NCBI RefSeq assembly: GCF_007003975.1 | Contig: NZ_VFTC01000018.1 | Coordinates: 62,001-126,000, forward strand | Length of the DNA stretch: 64,000 nt | Reading direction: 5' to 3' | DNA from: Mesorhizobium sp. WSM4306 | Lineage (GTDB): Bacteria; Pseudomonadota; Alphaproteobacteria; Rhizobiales; Rhizobiaceae | Notes under the pieces: model-generated | Databases searched by the model: none | What the model was told of the DNA's origin: nothing | The model's input: the letters and a program-made list of their open reading frames with translations, nothing else | Part shown: piece by piece, positions 52,537 through 62,130 of the stretch | Position numbering within the stretch: position 1 is the first letter of the stretch | Layout of the letters: each line of letters opens with the position of its first letter | Made by a program: the position numbers and the translations under genes

Positions 52537-54174
52537 ATGATGATGGAAAAGTTTGCTCTACGCTCGCGCGCATTGCTCGCAGGAGCCGCGCTGTCCGCGC
52601 TGCTTGTGGCGCCGGCCTTTGCCGTGACGCCCGCCGACACGCTGGTCGAAGGTTTTGCCATCGACGACATCATCTCCATGGATCCGGGCGAGGCGTTCGA
52701 ACTGTCCACCGCCGAGGTCACCGGCAACACCTATGATTTGCTGGTCCGCCTCGACCTAAGCGACACCTCCAAGGTCAAGGGCGATCTCGCCGAAAGCTGG
52801 ACCGTCTCCGACGATGGCTTGGTCTATACATTCAAGCTCAAGCCTGGCCTGAAATTCGCCTCCGGCAATCCGATCACAGCCGCCGACGTCGCCTATTCGT
52901 TCGAGCGCGCCGTTAAGCTGGACAAGAGCCCGGCCTTCATCATCGGCCAGTTCGGCATCAGCGGTGACAACGTCACCGACAAGGCCAAGGCTGTCGACGA
53001 CACTACCTTCCAGTTCACCGTCGACAAGGCCTATGCGCCGAGCTTCGTCTTGAACTGCCTCTCGGCAACGGTTGCTTCCGTGGTCGACGCCAAGTTGGTC
53101 AAGGAACATGTCGCCGCGGCCACGCCGAGTGCCGACTACAAATGGGACAACGACTTCGGCAATGCCTGGCTGAAGACCGGCTATGCCGGCTCCGGCCAGT
53201 TCAAGCTGCGCGAATGGCGCGCCAACGAAGCCGTCGTCATGGAGCGCAACGACAACTACAATGGCGAGAAGGCCAAGCTTGCCCGCGTCATCTATCGCAA
53301 CATGAAGGAGAGCTCGGCGCAGCGCCTGGCACTCGAAGCCGGCGACATCGACGTTGCCCGCAATCTCGAGCCGAACGACCTCGACGCCATCGCCAAGAAC
53401 GCCGACCTGACCACCACCAGCGCCCCGAAGGGAACGGTCTTCTACATCAGCCTCAACCAGAAGAATCCGAACCTCGCCAAGCCGGAGGTGCGCCAGGCGT
53501 TCAAGTATCTCGTCGATTACGACGCGCTGAGCTCGACCATCCTCAAGGGCATCGGGGAGATCCACCAGTCCTTCCTGCCCAAGGGCGATCTTGGCGCCGT
53601 CGACGACAATCCGTTCAAGCTCGACGTTACCAAGGCCAAAGAACTATTGGCAAAGGCCGGCCTGCCGGACGGCTTCAAGGTGACCATGGACGTGCGCACC
53701 GGCCAGCCATACACGGGCATGGCGGAATCGATCCAGCAGACGCTCGGCCAGGCCGGCATCAAACTGGAGATCATCCCCGGCGACGGCAAGCAGACGCTGA
53801 CCAAGTATCGCGCCCGCAATCATGACATCTATATCGGTCAGTGGGGCCAGGACTATTTCGATCCGAACTCCAATGCCCAGACCTTCGCCTCGAACCCTGA
53901 CAATTCGGATGCCGGCAAGTCCCACACGCTCGCCTGGCGCAATTCGTGGGACATTCCGGACCTGACTAAGCAAACGGAAGCAGCACTTCTGGAGAAGGAC
54001 GCTGGCAAGCGCGCCGACTTGTATAAGGATCTGCAGCAGAAGATCCTCGACACCAGCCCCTTCGTGATCATTCACCAGCAGCTCGAAGTGGCCGGCCTGC
54101 GCAAGAACCTCAAGGGTTTCGCGCTCGGCCCGAGCTTCGACAGCAACTTCGTCGGCCCGGTCTCGAAAGAGTAA
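52537..54174 (+). CDS. ABC transporter substrate-binding protein, peptide/nickel type
   Basis: This 545-residue family-5 binding protein has a Sec signal (MMMEKFALRSRALLAGAALSALLVAPAFA/V). The domain shows ESWTVSDDGLVYTFKLKPGLKF, DVAYSFERAV and KPEVRQAFKYLVDY. ACAGGGAAC precedes ATG 52537. It is the first gene of a third peptide-type importer in the window. The protein is more divergent from DppA than the first system's, and the ligand cannot be read from the sequence. Confidence 0.88.
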   Translation: MMMEKFALRSRALLAGAALSALLVAPAFAVTPADTLVEGFAIDDIISMDPGEAFELSTAEVTGNTYDLLVRLDLSDTSKVKGDLAESWTVSDDGLVYTFKLKPGLKFASGNPITAADVAYSFERAVKLDKSPAFIIGQFGISGDNVTDKAKAVDDTTFQFTVDKAYAPSFVLNCLSATVASVVDAKLVKEHVAAATPSADYKWDNDFGNAWLKTGYAGSGQFKLREWRANEAVVMERNDNYNGEKAKLARVIYRNMKESSAQRLALEAGDIDVARNLEPNDLDAIAKNADLTTTSAPKGTVFYISLNQKNPNLAKPEVRQAFKYLVDYDALSSTILKGIGEIHQSFLPKGDLGAVDDNPFKLDVTKAKELLAKAGLPDGFKVTMDVRTGQPYTGMAESIQQTLGQAGIKLEIIPGDGKQTLTKYRARNHDIYIGQWGQDYFDPNSNAQTFASNPDNSDAGKSHTLAWRNSWDIPDLTKQTEAALLEKDAGKRADLYKDLQQKILDTSPFVIIHQQLEVAGLRKNLKGFALGPSFDSNFVGPVSKE

Positions 54175-54192
54175 TGCCCACGGGCGCACCGT

Positions 54193-55254
54193 ATGAGCGC
54201 GATTGAAAACCAGGGCGGGCGCGGGAGCCCCCCCGCCGTCGCAATTGCATCGGCGATCGGCCGCTTCCTGGTCATCGCGATCACGACCTATCTTGGCCTG
54301 CTCGCGGTGACCTTCTTCATCGGCCGCGTTATCCCGATCGACCCTGTGCTGGCGGTGCTGGGTGACAGGGCGCCTCTCAATGTGGTCGAGCGCACTCGCC
54401 GCGAGATGGGGCTCGACCTGCCGCTCATCGAGCAGTTCTATATCTACGTGAAGAATGCGCTGAATGGGGATTTCGGCACTTCGGTACTGACCACCAATCC
54501 GGTCATGACCGACATCCGTCGTGCCTTTCCGGCAACCATCGAACTCGCGACTTTGGGCACGCTGATCGGCTCGGTCATCGGCGTGCCGCTCGGCGTTCTG
54601 GCCGCCGTCAAACGCGGCAGCGTCATCGATCAGATCGTGCGTGTCATTGGCCTGATCGGCTATTCCGTGCCGATCTTCTGGCTGGGGCTGCTCGGGCTCG
54701 TGCTGTTCTACGCCAAGCTGCAATGGGTGGCGTTCCCGGCGCGTCTCGACGTCGTCTACGAATACACCTTCACGCCAATCACCGGCTTCTATCTTCTCGA
54801 CGCGGCTATGCAGGGCCAGTGGGACGTCTTCTACGACGCCTACCGCCACATCATCCTGCCGGCGGGACTGCTCGGCTACTTCTCGCTGGCTTACATCAGC
54901 CGCATGACGCGCTCCTTCATGCTGAACGAGCTGACGCAGGAATACATTGTTGCCGCGCGCGCCAAGGGCCTGTCCGAGACGCGCATCATCTGGGGCCATG
55001 CGCTGCGCAACGCGGCCGTGCCGATGGTCACGGTCATCGCGCTGTCCTATGCAGGGCTGCTCGAAGGTTCCGTGCTGACCGAGACTGTGTTCTCCTGGCC
55101 CGGCATCGGCCTCTACATCACCAATTCGCTGCAGAACGCCGACATGAACGCCGTGCTCGGCGGCACCATCGTCATCGGCTCGGTGTTCATCGGCATCAAT
55201 CTCCTGTCCGACCTGCTCTACAAGGTGCTTGATCCGAGGACGAAGACAGGATGA
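54193..55254 (+). CDS. ABC transporter permease, DppB/OppB-like
   Basis: The 353-residue permease has an N-terminal soluble lead (AIENQGGRGSPPAVAIAS), then TM1 (FLVIAITTYLGLLAVTFFIG) and the family's RVIPIDPVLA. The EAA loop ARAKGLSETRIIWGHALRNAAVP is near residue 250. It starts 18 bases after the binding-protein gene and overlaps the next permease by four bases (ATGA). Confidence 0.88.
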   Translation: MSAIENQGGRGSPPAVAIASAIGRFLVIAITTYLGLLAVTFFIGRVIPIDPVLAVLGDRAPLNVVERTRREMGLDLPLIEQFYIYVKNALNGDFGTSVLTTNPVMTDIRRAFPATIELATLGTLIGSVIGVPLGVLAAVKRGSVIDQIVRVIGLIGYSVPIFWLGLLGLVLFYAKLQWVAFPARLDVVYEYTFTPITGFYLLDAAMQGQWDVFYDAYRHIILPAGLLGYFSLAYISRMTRSFMLNELTQEYIVAARAKGLSETRIIWGHALRNAAVPMVTVIALSYAGLLEGSVLTETVFSWPGIGLYITNSLQNADMNAVLGGTIVIGSVFIGINLLSDLLYKVLDPRTKTG

Positions 55255-56171
55255 GCGCCGAGGCAATCCAGACTCGCCGCGAGTGGCTGCTCAGCGATCG
55301 GCCGGTTTCGCGCATGCAAGCAAGGCTCGGCCGCGCCTATGTCGCCTGGCGGCGCTTTTCCGCCAACCGGCTGGCATTTCTTGGCCTGCTCATCATCATC
55401 GCGCTGCTGGTCGTGGCGGCCTTCGCCGATGTTCTGGCGCCTTACTCGCCGACCATTGGCGATTTGAAGAATGCGCGTCTTTTGGCGCCGAGCGCGGCGC
55501 ACTGGTTCGGCACCGACGATCTCGGCCGCGACATCTATTCGCGCATCCTCTTTGGCTCGCGCTGGACGCTCTATGTCGTCATCCTTGTCGCCATCATCGC
55601 AGCGCCCATCGGCCTGCTGGTCGGCACCGTCGCTGGCTATGCCGGCGGCTGGACCGATGCCATCCTGATGCGCATCACCGACATTTTCCTCGCCTTCCCC
55701 AAGCTGATCTTGGCGCTGGCCTTTGTCGCGGCACTTGGCCCCGGCATCGAGAACGCGGTGCTGGCCATCGCCATCACCTCATGGCCGCCCTACGCTCGAA
55801 TTGCCCGCGCGGAAACGATGACGGTTCGCAATTCCGATTACATCAAGGCGGTGCAATTGATGGGCGCCTCGCCATTCAGGATCGTGCTGCGCCACATCAT
55901 GCCGCTCTGCATTTCCTCGCTGATCATCAGGGTGACGCTCGACATGGCCGGCATCATCCTCACCGCTGCCGGCCTCGGCTTCCTCGGCCTCGGCGCGCAA
56001 CCGCCGCTGCCGGAATGGGGCACGATGATCGCGTCCGGCCGCCGCTTCGTCCTCGACCAATGGTGGGTGGCCGGCGCGCCCGGCTTTGCCATCCTGATCG
56101 TCAGCCTCGGCTTCAACTTGCTTGGCGACGGTTTGCGCGACGCGCTCGATCCAAGGAGCGGGGACCAATGA
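55251..56171 (+). CDS. ABC transporter permease, DppC/OppC-like
   Basis: The 306-residue permease has a TM near residue 40 (AFLGLLIIIALLVVAAFADVLAPY), then FGTDDLGRDIYSRILFGSR and the EAA loop (AVQLMGASPFRIVLRHIMP). The C-terminus FNLLGDGLRDALDPR is typical. It overlaps the upstream permease gene and the downstream ATPase gene (ATGA in both cases), so the operon is translationally coupled. Confidence 0.88.
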   Translation: MSAEAIQTRREWLLSDRPVSRMQARLGRAYVAWRRFSANRLAFLGLLIIIALLVVAAFADVLAPYSPTIGDLKNARLLAPSAAHWFGTDDLGRDIYSRILFGSRWTLYVVILVAIIAAPIGLLVGTVAGYAGGWTDAILMRITDIFLAFPKLILALAFVAALGPGIENAVLAIAITSWPPYARIARAETMTVRNSDYIKAVQLMGASPFRIVLRHIMPLCISSLIIRVTLDMAGIILTAAGLGFLGLGAQPPLPEWGTMIASGRRFVLDQWWVAGAPGFAILIVSLGFNLLGDGLRDALDPRSGDQ

Positions 56172-57013
56172 GCAGCGCGACAGGCACATTGCTGGAGGTC
56201 GACGACCTGCGCGTCGATTTCCCGACCCGCACCGGCCTCATCCAGGCGGTGCGCGGCGTCTCCTTCTCGCTTGGCCGCGAACGGCTCGGCATTGTCGGCG
56301 AAAGCGGTTCGGGCAAGTCGCAGACCGGCCGCGCCATCATGGGCGTTACGCCGCCGCAGGCGCTGGTGACGGCGAAGAAGCTCGCCTTCGATGACGCCGA
56401 CCTCCTGGCCATGCCGGCCCGTCAACGCCGGGCTTTGCGCGGAAACCGCATCGCCATGATCCTGCAGGATCCGAAATATTCGCTCGACCCGGTGATGAGC
56501 ATCGGCCGCCAGATCGTCGAGACGCTGCGCACGCATGAGAAAGTTTCCAAGGCCGAAGCGCGCGAGCGCGCGCTTGCCATGCTGGAAGCCGTGCAGATCC
56601 GCGACCCGGCGCGTGTCTTCGACCTGCATCCGCACGAGGTCTCCGGCGGCATGGGCCAGCGCGCCATGATCGCCATGATGCTGATCGCCGGTCCGGAACT
56701 GATGATTGCCGACGAGCCGACTTCGGCGCTCGACGTCACCGTACAGCTCGATGTGCTCAACATTCTCGACAGGCTGGTCGGCGAGCGCGGCATGGGGCTG
56801 ATCTTCATCTCGCACGATCTGCGCCTGGTCTCCTCCTTCTGCGACCGGGTCATCGTCATGTATGCCGGCAAGGTGGTGGAGCAGATCAAGGCGTCCGAAC
56901 TCCGCGACGCCCAGCACCCTTACACGCGCGGCCTGCTCAACTGCATGCCCAGGATCGGTTACGAACGCCATCCGTTGCCGGTGCTCGACCGCAAGCCGGA
57001 GTGGGCGGCATGA
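56168..57013 (+). CDS. ABC transporter ATPase, DppD-like
   Basis: This 281-residue ATPase has Walker A GESGSGKSQ, signature VSGGMGQRAMIA, Walker B LMIADEPTSALD and an H-loop ISHDLRLV. Met and Gly replace the usual Gln-Arg in the signature (GGMGQR). The ATG at 56168 overlaps the permease stop. The C-terminus (AQHPYTRGLLNCMPR) matches the oligopeptide type. It pairs with the next gene's product. Confidence 0.88.
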   Translation: MSSATGTLLEVDDLRVDFPTRTGLIQAVRGVSFSLGRERLGIVGESGSGKSQTGRAIMGVTPPQALVTAKKLAFDDADLLAMPARQRRALRGNRIAMILQDPKYSLDPVMSIGRQIVETLRTHEKVSKAEARERALAMLEAVQIRDPARVFDLHPHEVSGGMGQRAMIAMMLIAGPELMIADEPTSALDVTVQLDVLNILDRLVGERGMGLIFISHDLRLVSSFCDRVIVMYAGKVVEQIKASELRDAQHPYTRGLLNCMPRIGYERHPLPVLDRKPEWAA

Positions 57014-57756
57014 CATCAGCCATTTCCATTGAGGGGCTGGAGGTGGTGTTCGACCGCTTCCGCGCGCTGAAAGGCGTCAGCCTCGAGGTAAAGTCAGGCG
57101 AGTCCTTCGGCCTGGTCGGCGAGAGCGGCTCCGGCAAGTCGACGCTCCTCAAGGCGATTGCCGGTCTCGTGCCGGCAGCGTCCGGAACTATCACCGTCAA
57201 CGGCAAGACGCTGGGCGCGCGCCGCGACAAGGCCTTCTATCGCGAAGTGCAGATGGTCTTCCAGGACCCTTATGGCTCGCTGCACCCGCGCCAAACCGTC
57301 GACCGCCTGCTGCAGGAGCCGCTCGCCATCCACGGCTTTGCCGACGGCGAACTGCGTATCCAGCGCGCGCTGGACGAGGTCGGTCTCGGCAACGGCTTCC
57401 GCTTCCGCTACGCGCACCAGCTCTCCGGCGGTCAGCGCCAGCGTGTCGCGATTGCCCGCGCGCTGATCCTCGAACCATCGATCCTTTTGCTGGACGAGCC
57501 GACCTCGGCGCTCGATGCCTCGGTTCAGGCCGAGGTGCTCAATCTGCTCGAAGAGGTTCGCCGGCGGCGCAAGCTCACCTTCCTGATGGTCAGTCACGAC
57601 CTCGCCATCATCACCCATATGTGCGAGCGGCTGATGGTGATGCAGAGCGGCGAGGCGGTGGAAACACTCAACGCCAGCCAGCTGATCGCGCACCGGGTGA
57701 GCGCCGACTACACGCACAATCTGCTCCGGGCGAGCGAGGGGTTTGTGCGGGGGTAG
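57010..57756 (+). CDS. ABC transporter ATPase, DppF-like
   Basis: This 248-residue ATPase has Walker A GESGSGKST, signature LSGGQRQRVAIARAL, Walker B ILLLDEPTSALD and H-loop VSHDLAII. It lacks the long C-terminal extension seen in the other DppF proteins of this window. ATG 57010 is inside the ATGA overlap; GTG 57001 is less likely. It ends the third importer operon. Confidence 0.88.
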   Translation: MTSAISIEGLEVVFDRFRALKGVSLEVKSGESFGLVGESGSGKSTLLKAIAGLVPAASGTITVNGKTLGARRDKAFYREVQMVFQDPYGSLHPRQTVDRLLQEPLAIHGFADGELRIQRALDEVGLGNGFRFRYAHQLSGGQRQRVAIARALILEPSILLLDEPTSALDASVQAEVLNLLEEVRRRRKLTFLMVSHDLAIITHMCERLMVMQSGEAVETLNASQLIAHRVSADYTHNLLRASEGFVRG

Positions 57757-57782
57757 CTGGCAACTATCGAAGCCCAGTTCCT

Positions 57783-57946
57783 TCGCGCCCCCCTCTGGCC
57801 TGCCGGCCATCTCCCCCACAAGTGGGGAGATTGGCCGTCATCACGGCTTTCGCCAATCTTCTACGTTGAAAGACGAACGCGGCGCGGGAAACCGCTGATC
57901 TCCCCCCTCGTGGGGGAGATGTCCGGCAGGACAGAGGGGGGCGCGA
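57783..57946. repeat. Inverted pair of palindromic intergenic repeats
   Basis: Two related palindromic units face each other: left, TCGCGCCCCCCTCTG... then CTCCCCCACAAGTGGGGAG; right, CTCCCCCCTCGTGGGGGAG then ...CAGAGGGGGGCGCGA. The outer arms are inverted copies with a few mismatches. This form (CTCCCC...GGGGAG cores flanked by CCTGCCGG) is a frequent intergenic repeat of Mesorhizobium-like chromosomes. Here it separates the third importer from the convergent RND pump gene. Confidence 0.7.
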
Positions 57947-57958
57947 CAGAACGCTACC

Positions 57959-60900
57959 CTATGTCTCCGCAACAGCAGGGCTATCGACCACACCGTTATC
58001 CGCCTCCACCCTAGGCTCCTTGATCCGGAACCACGTCACATAGAGCGCCGGCAGGAACAGCAGCGTGATCGCGGTGCCGGCGATGATGCCGCCCATCATG
58101 GCGTAGGCCATCGGGCCCCAGAACACTTCGCGCGCGATCGGGATCAGCGCCAGGCTGGCGGCCGCGGCCGTCAGCGCGATCGGCCGCATGCGGTGCTCGG
58201 TCGCTTCGATCACGGCTGCCCAGCGGTCCGTGCCTTCGGCGACGAGGTCCTCGATCTGCACGATCAGGATCACAGAGTTGCGGATCAGGATGCCGATCAG
58301 CGCCAGCACGCCGAGAATGGCGACGAAGCCGAGGGGCGCGCCGCTCGGCACCAGGGCCGCGACCACGCCGATTAGCCCGAGCGGCGCCACCGCCACCACC
58401 AGGAACAGCCGCTGGAAGCTTTGCAGCTGGATCATCAGGATGGTCGCCATGACGAACAGCATCAGCGGCACGACGGCGGCGATCGGTCCCTGGCTTTTGG
58501 CGCTTTCCTCGACCGAGCCGGCCGTCGCCACCGAATAGCCCGGGGGCAGCTTGGCGATGAAGGCGTCGACCGACGGCTTCAATTCGTTCACGACGGTTGC
58601 CGGCAGCACGTCGCCGACCAGGCCGGCGCGCACGGTGATCGTCGGGATGCGGTTGCGCCGCCATACCGTCGGCTGTTCGAGGTCGTAGCGGAAGTTGGCC
58701 ACCGCCGCGAGCGGGATCGCCTCGCCATTGCCGGTCGGCAGCTGCATGTTCTGCAGCGTGTCGATCGAGCCGCGCTCGGCCTCGCGCGAGCGGGCGATGA
58801 CGTTGATCAGGTAGGTGGCGTCGCGCACCTGGGTGATGGTGGCGCCGCCGACCGTGCTGTTCAGCGCACTGGCGATGTCGGACGAGGTGATGCCGAGCTG
58901 GCGCGCCTTGTCCTGCAGCACATCGACCCGCAGCACACGCTGCGGCTCGTTCCAGTCGAAAGTCGGCGCCGCGAGCTTCGGATTGGCCGACATCAGGCCG
59001 GCGACTTGCTGCGCCAGTTCCCGCACCGTCTGGATATCGGGTCCGCCGACGCGGTACTGCACCGGGCGCCCGACCGGCGGCCCGAGCTCAAGCGGCTTGA
59101 CGAAGGCATCGGTGCCAACAAACTCCTCGCGCAGCAGCTTTTCAAGCATCGGCTTTAGCCGGTTGCGTGCCTCGATGCTCTTGGTGACGATGACCGTCTG
59201 GCCGAAATAGGGATTGGCCGGCTGCACGTCGAATGAGAGCAGAAAGCGAACCGCACCCTGGCCGACATAGGACGAGAAATGGTCGATATCAGGGTTGCCG
59301 GCCAGCGCGCGGCCTTCGAAACGCTCGATCTGATCGCGCGTTTCGGTGACCGACGAGTTCTGCGGCAGGTTCCAGTCGACGATCAGCTCCGGCCGATCGG
59401 AAGGCGGGAAGAACTGCTGCTGGACGAGACCGAAGCCGGCTATCGAACCGGCAAACAACAGCACCGTGACGATGATGGTCAGCCAGTGATGGCGCACCGA
59501 ACCGACCAGCACGCGCCGGAACCCGCCGGTGAAACGTCCGGGCTTTTCGTGATGCTGCTTCATCGTCGCCGGCAGGATGGTGACGCCGAGCAGCGGTGCA
59601 AACAGCACCGCCACGATCCATGACACCAGCAGCGACACCGCGATGACGACGAACAGCGTAAATGTGTATTCGCCGGCGGCGCTGTTGTTGAGGCCGATCG
59701 GGATGAAGCCGGCGACCGTCACCAGCGTACCGGTCAGCATCGGGAAAGCAGTCGAGGTGTAGACGTAGGTCGCCGCCTTGCGCAGATTGTCGCCGACCTC
59801 CAGCCGCGCCACCATCATCTCGACCGCGATCATGGCGTCGTCGACCAAAAGGCCGAGTGCGATGATCAGCGCGCCGAGCGAAATGCGCTGCAGCGATATG
59901 CCGAGATAGGCCATGACCGTGAAAGTGATAGCCAGCACCAGCGGGATCGACAGCGCCACGACGAAGCCGGCGCGCATGCCGAGGCTGATGAAGGACACGG
60001 CAAGCACGATGGCGACCGCCTCGGCCAGCGCGCGGGTGAAGCCCGAAACTGCCTCCTCGACGATCACCGGCTGATCGGCGACCAGGTGCACGCCGACGCC
60101 GACCGGCAGGTCGGCCAGCACCTCGTCCATTTTCTTCTCGAGTGCGGCGCCGAATTCGAGCAGATTGGCGTTGGGCTTCATACCGATCGCGAGACCGATC
60201 GCGTCTTGCCCGTTGAAGCGAAACAGCGCCGTCGGCGGGTCGGCATAGCCGCGTCGGATCGTCGCCACATCGCTCAGCCGAAAGAAGCGGTCGTTGACGC
60301 GCAGATTAATGCCGCGCAGGCTCTCCTCGGAGGTGAACTGGCCGCCGACCCGCACGCTGACGCGCTCGGGTCCGGATTCGACGACGCCCGACGGCGTGAT
60401 GGCGTTCTGCGCCTGCAGGCTGGCCACGATCGCCTGCTGGTTGAGGCCGAGGGCTGCGATCTGGCGGGTCGAAAATTCGAGATAGATGGCTTCGTCCTGG
60501 GCGCCGACCAGATCGACCTTGCCGGCATTGGGCACAGTCAGGATCTGGGTCCTGACTTCCTCGACATAGTCGCGCAACTGGCGCGGGCTCAGCCCGTCCG
60601 AGGTGAAGGCGTAGATGTTGCCAAAGACGTCGCCGAAGCGGTCATTGAAGAACGGACCCTGCACGCCTTGCGGAAATTGGGGCGCGATGTCGTTGACCAT
60701 GTTGCGCACCTGGGTCCAATTCGCAACGACATCGCGCGCCTTGGTGGTGTCCTTCAGGTTGACGAAGATGACGGTCTTGCCGGCGGTGGTGACCGAGCGG
60801 GTGAAGTCGAGGCTGTCCAGTTCCTCGAGCTTCTTTTCGATGCGATCGGTGACCTGCCGCACCGTCTCGTTGACCGAGGCGCCCGGCCAATTGGCCTGGA

Positions 60901-61048
60901 CGATCATGGTCTTGATGGTGAAGTTCGGATCTTCCTCGCGGCCGAGATTGAGGTAGGCGAAGATGCCGGCGATGACGAAGACCAGCATGAAGTACCAGAC
61001 CAGCGAGCGGTGGTTGAGCGCCCAGTCGGAGAGGTTGAACCCCTTCAT
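57959..61048 (-). CDS. RND multidrug/metabolite efflux permease
   Basis: The 1029-residue product is a 12-TM RND pump. It has GLLVDDAMIAVEMM (proton-relay Asp pair in TM4), large periplasmic porter domains and a C-terminal repeat of the fold (IGILIRNSVILIVQIEDL). The start overlaps the adaptor gene stop by four bases. It lies closer to the AcrB/HAE1 drug class than to metal pumps, but the substrate is not readable. No outer-membrane channel gene is adjacent, so a TolC-type protein from elsewhere would be needed. Confidence 0.88.
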   Translation of the reverse strand: MKGFNLSDWALNHRSLVWYFMLVFVIAGIFAYLNLGREEDPNFTIKTMIVQANWPGASVNETVRQVTDRIEKKLEELDSLDFTRSVTTAGKTVIFVNLKDTTKARDVVANWTQVRNMVNDIAPQFPQGVQGPFFNDRFGDVFGNIYAFTSDGLSPRQLRDYVEEVRTQILTVPNAGKVDLVGAQDEAIYLEFSTRQIAALGLNQQAIVASLQAQNAITPSGVVESGPERVSVRVGGQFTSEESLRGINLRVNDRFFRLSDVATIRRGYADPPTALFRFNGQDAIGLAIGMKPNANLLEFGAALEKKMDEVLADLPVGVGVHLVADQPVIVEEAVSGFTRALAEAVAIVLAVSFISLGMRAGFVVALSIPLVLAITFTVMAYLGISLQRISLGALIIALGLLVDDAMIAVEMMVARLEVGDNLRKAATYVYTSTAFPMLTGTLVTVAGFIPIGLNNSAAGEYTFTLFVVIAVSLLVSWIVAVLFAPLLGVTILPATMKQHHEKPGRFTGGFRRVLVGSVRHHWLTIIVTVLLFAGSIAGFGLVQQQFFPPSDRPELIVDWNLPQNSSVTETRDQIERFEGRALAGNPDIDHFSSYVGQGAVRFLLSFDVQPANPYFGQTVIVTKSIEARNRLKPMLEKLLREEFVGTDAFVKPLELGPPVGRPVQYRVGGPDIQTVRELAQQVAGLMSANPKLAAPTFDWNEPQRVLRVDVLQDKARQLGITSSDIASALNSTVGGATITQVRDATYLINVIARSREAERGSIDTLQNMQLPTGNGEAIPLAAVANFRYDLEQPTVWRRNRIPTITVRAGLVGDVLPATVVNELKPSVDAFIAKLPPGYSVATAGSVEESAKSQGPIAAVVPLMLFVMATILMIQLQSFQRLFLVVAVAPLGLIGVVAALVPSGAPLGFVAILGVLALIGILIRNSVILIVQIEDLVAEGTDRWAAVIEATEHRMRPIALTAAAASLALIPIAREVFWGPMAYAMMGGIIAGTAITLLFLPALYVTWFRIKEPRVEADNGVVDSPAVAET

Positions 61049-62130
61049 GACGCCCCTCCTTGTGGAATCTTGACCTTCTGGCCGTCCACCAGGCTGTGGA
61101 CGCCGGCGGTGACGACGCGCATCCCGGCCTCAAGTCCTTCGGCGACGATGAAGCTGGCGGCGCCCTTCGAGGCGATCTTGATGTCGCGCGTCGAGACGCT
61201 CGATGTCTTTTCATCGACGATCCAGACCTTGTCGCCGCCATTCTTCTGCAGCAGCGCCGACAGCGGCAGCTCGATCGTCGGCGCCACCTTGGCTACCCGT
61301 GTCGCCGTCACCGTCGAGCCGAGCCGGAAGGCCTGCGGCGGATCGGTGAGCGTCAGCTTGACGCGGCGGCTGCGGGTCGAACTATCGGCCTGCGGCGCGA
61401 TCTCGCGCAATGTCGCTTCTGTCTGGATCGATGGCAGCGATTGCAGGATGACTTCGAATGGCGTGCCGACGGCGAGGTCGCCGGTCAACTGGTCGGGAAT
61501 GTCGACCACCGCCTCGCGCAAATCCGAACGCGCCACGGTGACGATGGTTTGCCCAGCAGAAACTGTCTGGCCGACCTCGGCGCCGGTGGCGGTGACGACG
61601 CCGTCGAAGTCCGAGAACAGCCGGGCATAGCCAAGCTGCTCCTGCGATTTGGCAAGCGCTGCCTTGGCCCGCTCGACGCCGGCTTCGGCCGCTTGCCTGG
61701 CCTGCTGCGCGGCATCGAAGACGGCCTGCGAGGTGTTGGCCGCGGCGAGCAACTGGCGCTGGCGGTCCTCGCTGGCGGCGGCGTTGGTGAATTGCGCCTC
61801 GGCATTGGAGAGTTCCGCCTTTGCCGCCTGGACCGCAAGTTCGAGCGCCGTCGGATCGAGCGTGGCGATCGTTGTGCCCTTGCTGACGATATCGCCGACC
61901 TTGACGTCGCGCGAGACGACCCGGCCGAGCAGGCGGAAGGCGAGGTCGGCGCTGACCTGCGGCTCGATGGAACCGGCAAAGCCGAAGGTCTGCGTCGTCT
62001 GCGGCTCGATCACCATCGACAGCACCGGCCGGATGATCTCGGGGGGCCTTTCCTCCGACTTCGAACAGGCAACGAGCATCGCAACTGAAAACAGAGCGGG
62101 CACGAGAAGCAGGATACGCAGCCGCCTCAT
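61045..62130 (-). CDS. RND periplasmic adaptor, lipoprotein (membrane-proximal gene)
   Basis: The 361-residue adaptor (membrane-fusion protein) has a lipoprotein signal (MRRLRILLLVPALFSVAMLVAC) and the typical hairpin of two coiled coils (AAKAELSNAEAQFTNAAASEDR, then AGVERAKAALAKSQEQLGYA) between beta-barrel parts. It links the RND pump to the outer-membrane channel. The start overlaps the second adaptor gene and its stop overlaps the pump gene, so all three are coupled. Confidence 0.87.
   Translation of the reverse strand: MRRLRILLLVPALFSVAMLVACSKSEERPPEIIRPVLSMVIEPQTTQTFGFAGSIEPQVSADLAFRLLGRVVSRDVKVGDIVSKGTTIATLDPTALELAVQAAKAELSNAEAQFTNAAASEDRQRQLLAAANTSQAVFDAAQQARQAAEAGVERAKAALAKSQEQLGYARLFSDFDGVVTATGAEVGQTVSAGQTIVTVARSDLREAVVDIPDQLTGDLAVGTPFEVILQSLPSIQTEATLREIAPQADSSTRSRRVKLTLTDPPQAFRLGSTVTATRVAKVAPTIELPLSALLQKNGGDKVWIVDEKTSSVSTRDIKIASKGAASFIVAEGLEAGMRVVTAGVHSLVDGQKVKIPQGGAS

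Noticed and set aside
53644..55266. 540-codon open frame antisense to the third importer's first genes
   Set aside because: Crosses a gene boundary and has an unrelated His/Asp-rich composition typical of antisense frames.
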